Made by a program: the position numbers and the translations under genes
Notes under the pieces: generated by a model
The model's input: the letters and a program-made list of their open reading frames with translations, nothing else
The model's database searches: none
Told to the model about the DNA's origin: nothing
Assembly: GCA_029959195.1 (NCBI GenBank)
Contig: CP114119.1
Location: 558,001 to 622,000, forward strand
Direction of reading: 5' to 3'
DNA: 64,000 nucleotides
DNA from: Dictyophora rubrovolvata
Lineage: Eukaryota > Basidiomycota > Agaricomycetes > Phallales > Phallaceae
In this document: one piece after another, positions 55,169 to 64,000 of the stretch
Position numbering within the stretch: position 1 is the stretch's first letter
Layout of the letters: each line of letters begins with the position of its first letter

Positions 55169-56833
55169 TCAAGTATTCTTTACGGCGATGGGAGCTTCAG
55201 CTTGAGGTGTCAATCTAATCGCATGGCGACGAATCTCTTCCGCAAAGTCGTTAGTTGCCGTGTGGACAGTAACACGATTGTCCTATCGAACCCATAAACA
55301 TTTATACTCTTTTCAGCCTTTCAGAGTAACTCACCCAGACAACGACTGTTCCGGGTTCGTAACTTGCACGAGCTTGGAAATCGGCTCCCTGAGAAGATAA
55401 GTTGAGTAAATCATTAGCTCAAAGAGTTCATTGTACGTTATTTAATTACGGTACCTTCGCGATATGCTCCCACAAGAAATTCAAGAGCAATTTGGACTCT
55501 TCTTCTTTGAAGCCGACAATACGTCTTGTGAACCCTTGGTTGACGAATAAAGCTTTTTCACCAGTGACAGGATGCTACGTTAAAAGAAGAAAAAAAATTA
55601 AGATGACTTCAAACCAAAATATAATCTTCCAAACTCACAACTCGAACAACGGGGTGCTGGGTTGTAAATCATTAGGCTCACTCTATGAACCAAAGCGATG
55701 CCACGTACAATAGACTCGACGGGTTCGCGTCGAACAGGCCCATTCCGCTTGCGTGACTCCTCAGCCTGTTCAACGGCTGAGTGAACAGCGTAAAGTCCTT
55801 CAAGAACCTTTTGGAACGCGGGAGATAGTCTGTTATATGCTTCCACCTGCGAAGCGAAGATCGTGTCTCCTCCCGAACCGGTTTCGGGTTGGTCCTGTTG
55901 CAAAACTAAGTGACACTAGCATTAGGGATGTTTTTGGCTTTGTGCGTACAAGAATGAAGAAGATAGTGGTTGAGGGTGGTTGTTTCTCGTATGTCTGACA
56001 CCCGATTGGTCAATGTTCTCTACTGATAGCTATCTGACGTACAATATCGGAATGCCAGTTTATGTTTGATACTCTGTTGGGCCCGAAGTATTCTTTGAAA
56101 CGGTTTTGATTGGTGTCGCGATAAACTGGCTCCGGATATTTAACAACAGGAAAAGAATTTCGATATAATAGTTTACACACCGACGTGGAACTCGGGGTAG
56201 CCTTTTACATTCCCCGAAGTCGGATGTCTTTGGATGGGACCAAAGTGTCTGCCGAGCAGGTAAGGTCAAAGCGCAACAACAACAACAATAAAATTCTCCA
56301 ACCTAGCAATTTCAATCTGTCTCTCCGGGCCGATATCTTTGAAATCCTGATTACGGAAGACGAGAAGCTTGCGTTCCGCAGCAAATAATGCCAATTCATC
56401 CAATCCTTCTTTCGAAAGTTGACTAATTTGGACGTTTTCGACGATAGTACCGATGTAAGGGCTTATTTGTTGCAAATTGGCATTCTTGAGGAGGTTGGGT
56501 TTGGCTTTGTCGGCGCGGAGACCTGCATCGGTGTGCTCTTCGTGTAGGGTATGAGGAAAAAGAAATAAGACGGATGCAACGATTATGTCTTACCGAAAAG
56601 TTCCGTTGGAGGGAATTTCTCGTTAACGTCGAAGTAGGGGTAATAGAATGGGTAAGAAGGACCTTTCTGTGGATGACAGTTTAAGCACGTTTGAGAAGCA
56701 GAACAGAATAAACATAGCTCACCTCGACTTTGCCGTTTTGAGCCTTGTTGTTGTCTTCTGAAGCAGCAAGAGTTAGCTTTGCAGTTTGTTGTTCCAAGAC
56801 GGAAACAGTTTCAGTAGCAGTAGGAGGGGACAT
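55169..56833 (-). CDS. TauD/TfdA-family 2-oxoglutarate dioxygenase
   Basis: Non-heme Fe(II)/2-oxoglutarate dioxygenase, in fungi often a sulfonate (taurine-type) dioxygenase for sulfur scavenging. ATG 56833 begins MSPPTATETVSVLEQQ. Exons then give YPFYYPYFDVNEKFPP, TDAGLRADKAKPNLLKN, LFAAERKLLVFRNQDF, HFGPIQRHPTSGNVKGYPEFH, YFGPNRVSNINWHSD (iron-binding H-x-D) and a long exon with AYNRLSPAFQKVLEGLYAVH. They continue with HPVTGEKALFVNQGFTRRI, EEESKLLLEFLWEHI, SYEPGTVVVWDNRVTVHTAT (distal iron His) and RRHAIRLTP (2-oxoglutarate Arg), with the stop at 55169-55171. A longer frame starting at 56974 is more likely 5' UTR. All metal and cosubstrate ligands are present, so the enzyme is probably active. 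Substrate class is inferred from the family only. Confidence 0.88.
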
Positions 56834-57319
56834 GATAAAAAGAGATGAGAAGAGCTCAAGATGGAGAAAAGAAGAGAGAAACTGTGCTTTTAAATCCGGA
56901 ATTAGCGGGTCGTGTGGTATTTTTGTTTTTGGTATATGTTTTTCCCAAGCTTCATTCTCGCCAAATGATAACATTGGACATGACGAATAAGGGTCCTTGG
57001 AGCATATCTAACCGCTGATAAAAAATTTTACTGTCTCATATGACTCGACTCATAGACACGCAATAGGGACGATACCCGGGTTGAAGCTTATTGGAACGGG
57101 AGCGTTGAATGATCCACAACATGCCGAACCACTCCACGCGGAGAAGCAAAAGGAAAATCGCTAATCCTTTACAAACGTAGTATTCTTCAGTTGCGTAATA
57201 TTCAGGTACTATGGTATGTAATTGCGACAAGGGTCGGAGTTCTAACTGTGGTTAAAAATATATACCAGATAGAGGATGAGAAATTGCAATATAGCTACCT
57301 CTTCTCTTCTTTGGGTTTT
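56834..57319. other. Spacer upstream of the TauD gene
   Basis: Promoter of the TauD gene and 3' flank of TVP23, both on the minus strand. No other feature is supported. Confidence 0.45.
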
Positions 57320-58708
57320 TCAACCAAATACTCTCGAAACACTGTTCTTGACCATCCCACCTAGTAACTGACCTCCCAAACCCCCAAAGCTGAAAAGACC
57401 TGATGTTGCGGAATTCGCCCACCTTCGTTTGGCGTCTTGATCCCTAAAAGTCAACTCAACTCAAAATGACATAGAACTAAGATAAGAAATTCAGCGATCT
57501 CACGCATATGTGAATCCGATTGCGTTAGAATAATTGAAGACGATGGCAATGGCGACAATTGGCAGGAATCTAAACACATGTCAAGATGGTAACGGCAGCA
57601 CGGATAAAACACGCGGGTACGATATATTGAACTTGAAAATGGAAACCAAAAACAAGACGGTCCACAATACAGGGAAGACGTAGAGTGCGATCTGCGGCAA
57701 GCAACGCGTCAAGGTTTGCATACTGATGAGCTTGGAGTGCCAACTCACCCAAAACATCCTATTTCAGATAATCATTTTCAATAGATTTGAAAAAACGAAA
57801 CACCCCTTAAGTGTCAAATGAAATGATGCACTAACTTGGAATCTATAGGATTGGCTGGCCGCGAAGGCTGCGATAGCTTTAACACAATGAATGGTGTACC
57901 ATACGGCAAACCTACATCTCGGGCTTCAAATACCCAATAGTTTTCTCCATCTTCGTCGACCTATGAGGATATTGAAAGGGCAATTCAATACTGAAGCTGC
58001 TGAATATCTTTACTTGGTTCCAGTACCGGAGTCCTACCAACGTGCGTCCAGCCACGTTCTGGTTTAGGGCAAGCTTCAGATAGGCATTAGATATAAAATG
58101 AGTCGAGTGACCCACCCTGCAGTTCCAAAAGTCCATTGCAAGTAACACAACTACCATCACCGTCTGCGTTGTTCGGTCAGCCCACCTGACAATAGTCCAC
58201 GAGCTGAAGAGTGGACATACAGACAAGACATAATTATTAGTAAAAAGGCCACATAGGATATAAGTCGCAATCGCCGCTATCCGGAATAAATATAGGAAAA
58301 ACAAAGCTATTATACTCGGTTAAGAATCTCCTCATAAAGGATGACGGGACGCCGTAGATACCTAGAGGATGCGATGACTAACGTGGTCGTCAGACACATG
58401 ATATGTCAATATGTCAAGGATAACTCGAGCGCACTTGTTTGAAGATTCCAGTTAGACCTTCACAAAATTCAATAATCCACCGTTTGAAACATTCCCGAAC
58501 AACATTGATACATACCGCTCTCCAATTCGTCCGGGGTTGCGTTACTGTTCAACGTGTTACTACTACTTGCTGCATGATTTGTCGGTGTTAGTACAACCGG
58601 TTCTCGTCGTGCTGAGTGTTTGGATGGTTCATTTATACGTCCAGAAAGGCCTTGCGCTTCAGGTTCATCCGGTTCTATAGTTTGGAGTAATGGCGCATTG
58701 ACGGACAT
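57320..58708 (-). CDS. TVP23: Golgi membrane protein TVP23
   Basis: Small tetraspanning Golgi/late-Golgi protein of the TVP23/FAM18 (DUF846) family, linked to vesicle trafficking. A soluble N-terminus starts at ATG 58708 ([20 protein letters not shown]). Exons then encode [74 protein letters not shown], a hydrophobic exon, and [18 protein letters not shown]. After gtgaga..ttttag the last exon reads [20 protein letters not shown], ending [13 protein letters not shown] with the stop at 57320-57322. FWNCR, GLR-WNQ, W-FE and PANP-DSK--W are family hallmarks. The short hydrophobic core, cytosolic tails and final Gly-rich segment are as expected. The gene looks intact and is divergent from the mitochondrial carrier gene. 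Confidence 0.9.
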
Positions 58709-59004
58709 GGTTTGGCTTGCACAGCAGTCAGTTACTAGTTACATGTCACATAGTCACGCGCTTAGGTGATGTTCCCACGGGTGCCCGGAACTGTTGACGT
58801 CGATTCCGAAGCGCGTGACAAATTTCTCCATTGCAAGTCCAGTGTCGTGCAAGAATCGCTGCAACTTTGTGGCTTTCTTTTTCTCTCTTTCCTTCCCTTC
58901 CTTTCGCATGGTATACCCTACATTCTCCCAGTCACTCTTGGTTTGTCTGTTCTCATAGGTCATGCATTTAAGAACCGTATCATTCCATCAATTTTTTTGT
59001 CTAG
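58709..59004. other. Shared divergent promoter of TVP23 and the mitochondrial carrier
   Basis: About 300 bases lie between the TVP23 ATG and the first secure exon of the carrier. The carrier's first exon must be in this interval. The pyrimidine-rich stretch at 58878-58911 resembles a core promoter or intron. I could not fix the start codon. Confidence 0.4.
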
Positions 59005-60065
59005 GCTGGGGCAATAGCAGGCACAACCGCAGATTTTATATTTTTCCCTATTGATACCATCAAAACTCGGCTACAATCTGCGCAAGGTCTTTTGTTTGCT
59101 GGAGGATTCCGAGGCGTATACCAGGGTATTGGGAGTGTCATCGTCGGAGGCGCACCTGGCGGTAAGCCCTCAAGCAAGATCATTCTCCCATGTTCTAAAA
59201 AATCATATCACGATCAGGCGCAGTCTTCTTCGCTGTTTACAACTTCATGAAACAAAACCTCCCAGTACCTCAAAACCTAACCCCCATCTCGCACGTTTTA
59301 GCAGGAGCAGCGGCCGAAGTAACATGTAACGTTTACATCCATCATCCCCATCCATAGAGTCTCTCCGTCAAACACTTCCCTTCTACAGCCTGTCTAATCC
59401 GTGTTCCGACAGAGGTAGTTAAAACACGCGCTCAAACTGCAACATTCGGAAAAAGTCCTCTTCCATCTTTCATAGCTGCTCAACGAACATTAGAAGCAGA
59501 AGGACTCCGAGGGTTCTACCGTGGGTTTGGCATTACGGTCGCTCGTGATGTATGTCTTTCCCGTAACTTCTCCTTCTCTACCTTCCCTTTTTCCTAGTAA
59601 TGTCCAATCGCGCAGCTTCCGTTCACGATCATTGAGCTTCCACTGTACGAATTTCTCAAAATACGTCTTGCTCAATACCTAAGCCGTGATCAATTAAATC
59701 CGTTTGAAGCAGCCTTATGTGGAAGCCTCGCTGGAGGTTTAGCCGCAGCTGCTACAACACCTCTAGATGTCCTCAAAACACGCGTTATGTTAGACATGCG
59801 AGTAAGAAACAGTTTCTTATAATGTCAGGCTTACAGATTTCCTGAATTTCTTCAATAGACCGACCGAAAATCGACCTTCATTAGACATTTCATCGAGATT
59901 AGACAGAACGAAGGACTGAAAGTCCTTTTTAATGGTGCTTTACCTCGTGTAGCATGGATGTCTATAGGAGGAGCTGTTTGGCTGGGCGTCTATGAATTCA
60001 CCATTCACGAGCTGATGAGACAACGCAAGGCTCCTGTGCCTCGCGTCACGGCAGGAGTATTATGA
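59005..60065 (+). CDS. Mitochondrial carrier, S-adenosylmethionine-type (PET8/SAMC)
   Basis: Six-helix inner-membrane carrier with three repeats. Repeat 1 is AGAIAGTTADFIFFPIDTIKTRLQSAQG and GGFRGVYQGIGSVIVGGAPG. Repeat 2 is GAAAEVTACLIRVPTEVVKTRAQT and GLRGFYRGFGITVARDLPFT. Repeat 3 is CGSLAGGLAAAATTPLDVLKTRVMLD and NGALPRVAWMSIGGAVWLGVYE. Each carries the P-x-D/E-x-x-K/R signature (FPIDTIK, VPTEVVK, TPLDVLK). The spacing and wording (GVYQGIGSV, GSAPG-like GGAPG) are closest in my memory to the S-adenosylmethionine carrier PET8, which imports SAM into mitochondria. Introns lie near 59163-59217, 59322-59390, 59550-59616 and 59802-59860. The start exon upstream of 59005 is unresolved, so the N-terminus is missing from this model. 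The stop is at 60063-60065. Confidence 0.85.
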
Positions 60066-60375
60066 ATTTTAACATTGTATCGCTAGATTTCAATTATCTT
60101 TCAACTAATCTAATGCACAGACAAATCTCGGACTATCAATACCGAGATCCAAAGGAAAAACTGGTTCCCAAACTCAAGTTCTGAGACCAAATGACTTGAA
60201 GTATTTAATGCCACAATACAAATTAATAAAAAAAGAAATAAGATAAATTACGTCCAAATGCTGATCATTATGTCCTTTTGAAACGAAACCCAAACTGTTT
60301 TCATGGTGCTGGTGATGATTTTGATGTACGTCGTCGTCCCGGTAAACCATGTCAATGATGAAGAGAAAGAAAAAA
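60066..60375. other. Convergent spacer
   Basis: 3' ends of the carrier gene and the DUF6533 gene meet here. No other feature is supported. Confidence 0.45.
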
Positions 60376-62423
60376 TCAAGGCGAAGGCTGTGTACGCCGC
60401 AACAGGTCCGCCATTTCTATATCGGCACTGAACGGGGTCATAGGTCGTAAAGTTAGCTGAGGAGGTTGCATCGGATCGGACCATGTCCAGCCTTGACTAG
60501 GCAGGAGCTGTTCGTCCTCTTCATCAATATTTTCGAGTATGAAATCCGTCTCATCGTAAAAAACTGTATCGTGAGTCCCCACTGTCGTACTTCCATCCCC
60601 TCGATCAGAGGTAGACCGAGAGTGGGATGAATGACCCCTCCCTCGTCGAGATTGAAACCCGAAATTGGTTGATTTTGCTCCACTATCAGTATATGTACTA
60701 TTAGTGTTGTTAGACTTGAAATATGTTCCCCTGATGTTAAGGAGAATGCGGGTGCAGAATATGCTGCTTAATACTCGTAGGGGCCTGTTGTTTCGTCGTA
60801 AGGAACACTATGCTTTCAGAGGAGAGTTTCTTTCTTACAGTTCCAGAAAAACGCCCCATTGGATCTACGAAACCCGACCATGTCAAGGTGGAAAATATTG
60901 ATGCTGAAGAAAGGACTTTCAACCTACAGGAGCAAGAAGTGCCAGGAGCACGTTTGCAATCGAAAGTACTGTATTCTAAGTTAACGGCGCAAGAATTCAA
61001 ATATAGACGCGAAGGCCTCACCAAGCGTATAAACATAATAAAGAAGTCCTAATCCAAAATTGAATAAACAGATATTAAGTAAAAAAAAGATGTAAACACA
61101 CCATCATGGAACATAATTCCCAAAAGCGGATTATGAGTCAAACGATATTCTCGAAAACCCCGAGTTAAAGCCAGCGTTGCAACGACTGAAAACGAACATT
61201 GAGATGATTAATTTCACAATAGAGAAAACCCCAAGACACACCAGCTTGACTGATCATGAATACGAGAAATTCAGTCCAAGTTACACCTTGTTTAGGAAGC
61301 GGTGCACATGTCAAGCCAAATATCGGTATTAGAAATTCGGGAATAGGTATATCTGTATAGCCCCCAATTGAATTCAATACGTTTTCGGAGTAGGAAATAG
61401 AAAGCCAAACATGTTATTGATTGAAGGAACATTTGCGTCAAAATACATGCGGAAATAAAAATACCCTAAAAGATGGGACAAAATTGGTCAGATAAATTTA
61501 CTCGAGAAACAGACGCATGCGTGTCAAATACCGTTGTGAATGCAATTAAAAAATAAAGAACATATTGATTTCCACCCCAAATCGCCCACGCCCTCATGTT
61601 GAGAATGACTGTAGCGAGATCAAAAGATACGTAACGGCTGGTGAGAAATATCAATCAACCCATACTTTCTGACCAAAGCGTTCCGGTCGTAAAAAACCCT
61701 GCACAAAAAGTTGGTGACAATCAATGCACTAGGGTAAAAAAAATTGGGCGGATAACTCACATGACACCGCGGGCGCGAGTTTACCACAATTCTGAGATAA
61801 CCACCACTAGTAAGAAAGCCCCGCAGGAGTGCTGAAGGAAATTTCAAACTCTTACCCCTTGATTTCTGACCCCTTGCAAGGCTATAAAAGGTTAGCACCG
61901 TGATCACACCCAAACGAACGACAAACACAGCCTTACTGAAATTCGCGAGTATGGTGTCTATAATCGGACTATATCGATTTAGGAAAAACATGACTTTTCC
62001 AAAAGACCATCGCGATGGCCAAACGAATGCTATCTGAAGAAACGTGAACAAAATGAATAAACGAGAGAAGAGCGAAACGGACCTCACGATCCAAAGTGAT
62101 AAAGTAGTCATACGCCTAAAGTGCGGTGATGAAACATGAGGCGAATGCTTATTGGCGGCGGCAAGCAAGAGCTCACATACCCAGAGCGTCGCGCAAGCCG
62201 CTGTAGCGGTAAAGATTTATGAGACAATGTCGTTTCACGCTGAAAAGATAATGCATCGATAATGGTTCAAGCTCACCAAGCATATACTGTTTTCGAATAG
62301 GAGCGATCGTTGGGTTGAGATTTTGACTCTAGAAAAGTAATGGCTAATACTTACCTCAGTTGCCCTTAGTCCGAAGATGACTGGTGTAATATCTCCAAAG
62401 AGGAGGCCGATTACAGCAGACAT
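60376..62423 (-). CDS. DUF6533-domain seven-helix membrane protein
   Basis: Agaricomycete membrane protein of the DUF6533 family, unknown function, often likened to receptors. From ATG 62423 (MSAVIGLLFGDITPVIFGLRATE), exons give a helix with WIVRSVSLFSRLFILFTFLQ, the signature VWPSRWSFGKVMFFLNRYSPIIDTIL, then SFDLATVILNMRAWAIWGGNQ, a short loop exon with LNSIGGYTDIPIPEFLIPIFGL, TRGFREYRLTHNPLLGIMFHDG and LLYYVYTLGEAFASIFEFL. A further exon reads SSIFCTRILLNIRGTYFKSNN and leads to a Ser-rich cytosolic tail ending in PFSADIEMADLLRRTQPSP at 60376. The exon around 60780-60990 that joins FEFLRR to SSIFCTR could not be fixed, and the model may need revision there. No clear disabling change was established. 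Confidence 0.75.
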
Positions 62424-64000
62424 GACAGGAATGGGGGATGTAAAGAAAGAAAGAAAAAGAAAGGAAGGAAGCCTTTTTTTCCAATTCCAACAAGTGCCTT
62501 GCCTTGAATGGATCCGTTCACAACACTGACCCTCCTCTCCTCTTTAGGAGGGCCCCGGTTTCACCGATGGAGGAAAAGTGAAAAGTAAAGAAAAAACAAT
62601 GTAGTTCGTTATCAGTACCTTGAGACTTTTTTAGAAGCGTAGACAAGCTACATATTAATATTGATCTCCTTGTTGAAATGAACCTCCGCGCCAAGGAGGT
62701 TTGATAACTGTTTGCTGATTGGAGCTCCCTCATAAACACCGGTAGCATTAAGTCGTATATCATGTTCTTTCCGAATGCGGTGTGATATATCATTGACAGC
62801 ATTGGCAGACCGGATGACACGAGACGTGAAGATGGAGGACTGACGAATCCTCCCATCTTTAGACAAGCCCTTCCGCAACCAAGGCTAATTGCATTTTGCG
62901 CCAAGCTCTCGAAACGCAATATTAAAAAAACGCCGTACAATAGCATTGGAAATGTTTGGCGACCTAGTTTGGAGATAATGCACGGCACACGTGTCAATTA
63001 ACCGATGTTTAAACCGCAACTTCTTTCTGGTTCCTCATTTGACAAGCCTGAGAGTTTTTCGAGCTGCAAAAAGAAAGAATGTGTGGGAAAAAAGAAGTCT
63101 TATGTGAAATTCTGTGATCCATTCACGTCCGAAGTCCAGACGGATGACACCAGATGACACGGTATTGGTTCGACATGGCTGAATACCTGCTGCGGTACCG
63201 CGCTTCAATTTCGTATTGAACTCGAGTTAGCAAAAATGGAAATATGGATTTGCAAGAAACTCACATACATACAACTAATTGGAGAGACTTAGGCCGTAGA
63301 AGTTGGAACCCCAGTTCCCCAGTTTTGTTGGCGTAGTTTGTCTGAAGGTAAGTTTAATCCCATCTAGTAGCACAGTACCAATAACTTTGAAGCCAGCTTC
63401 TTGTTTATGCAAGACAAAGAGTGTGCGGTGTACAAGAGAACTTTAAAAAAGAAGTGTACTTGGCGCACTCAGACTCGCCGGATTCACCGGTGCGAGCGGC
63501 AAATTGCGCTAGAGGCTTCCATTACGTCAGCTGTAGCAGGAACTGTTACCGGATTGCTACCGGACATTCCATACATCAACGCGAGAGTGATAGAACAGTG
63601 ATTATTAGTGCATTATGAATCCACATGTCTCCAGAATAGCTTGGTTGGAAGATATAACTATGCCGCAGCTTATTTGTCATGTCATTGTGATGTTGTTGTA
63701 TCAGTGACTAGTGACTCGTGAGTAGCTTGAAATTTCAGTCAAGTTAGGCTTACCCTCTTTGATCTCGTTGAGCTTCAGAAAATCTGCTGCTGTGTTGGTG
63801 GTCACGAGATTTAGACTTAATTTATTTCCCCCTAGCTCGAATTTGTGTCTTTCAGATGTTTCATCCAATTTGGCTTTACTCATCATCCGAGATAGTTATA
63901 TCACACAATTTCCGGGAGTTCAATGACGCGTCTCAAGCTGGTAATTTAGTGGAATCAACCTGGAAACAAAAAGAAACATGAAAAGATGGATCGAGTTTAT
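62424..64000. other. Right end, one weak minus-strand frame
   Basis: A minus-strand frame at 62648-62878 reads RQSSIFTSRVIRSANAVNDI and LNATGVYEGAPISKQLSNLL. It looks coding but is not recognised and has no clear partner exon; an overlapping frame at 62518-62997 is in a different register. Frames at 63401-63618 (plus) and 63701-63886 (minus) are unsupported. The rest appears intergenic. Confidence 0.3.

Noticed and set aside
49657-56833. SDR, GST pair and TauD gene as one biosynthetic cluster
   Set aside because: No core synthase, no shared regulator and mixed orientation; proximity alone is not enough.
1-64000. CRISPR arrays, tRNA or rRNA genes, bacterial operons
   Set aside because: No regularly spaced repeats, no cloverleaf I could fold by eye and no ribosomal motifs; the sequence is eukaryotic throughout.

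Overview
The window looks like nuclear DNA from an agaricomycete fungus (mushroom-forming Basidiomycota). Genes are cut by many 45-80 bp GT-AG introns. Three membrane or orphan families typical of Agaricomycetes are present: DUF6534 at the left edge, DUF6535 at 6.4-9.6 kb and DUF6533 at 60.4-62.4 kb. All calls come from reading frames and motifs by eye; no search was run. Most gene models needed manual splicing.

Layout. 0-10 kb: end of a DUF6534 membrane protein, an HSL-type alpha/beta hydrolase, a short inverted-repeat DNA element, a flavin monooxygenase and a DUF6535 protein. 10-17 kb: a gene-poor stretch, a small eight-exon orphan gene, a broken fragment of the DNA/RNA-binding protein KIN17 and a class II fructose-bisphosphate aldolase with microexons. 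18-29 kb: a disordered nuclear-type protein, a Pro/Tyr-rich orphan gene, a fungal O-fucosyltransferase-like protein and a GNAT acetyltransferase. 29-37 kb: a rearranged block with a casein-kinase-1-like gene joined in frame to a HAD-like segment, two orphan genes, a condensed copy of that same block, and a second, longer KIN17 pseudogene.

37.3-49.2 kb is a transposable-element island, partly much more AT-rich than its surroundings. It holds an unrecognised broken gene or element, a 1.7 kb foldback, a broken Ty1/copia element and three solo-LTR-like repeats of one family. One of these sits inside the unrecognised gene and one inside copia, each with a 5 bp target duplication. About 240 bp of related sequence brackets the island in inverted orientation. 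One bracket holds a 224 bp inverted-repeat element whose empty site is preserved in the other bracket.

49.6-64 kb returns to ordinary genes: a short-chain dehydrogenase, two tandem glutathione S-transferases, a TauD-type dioxygenase, the Golgi protein TVP23 divergent from an S-adenosylmethionine-type mitochondrial carrier, and a DUF6533 membrane protein.

The genes do not form one pathway. The monooxygenase, hydrolase, SDR, GST pair and TauD dioxygenase suit a saprotroph's detoxification and nutrient scavenging, but they are scattered and not an evident cluster. I found no tRNA, rRNA or CRISPR array. The most informative features are structural: aldolase microexons with a probable GC-AG intron, paralogous empty-site proof for a TA-inserting element, the condensed duplication, and the KIN17 fragments.
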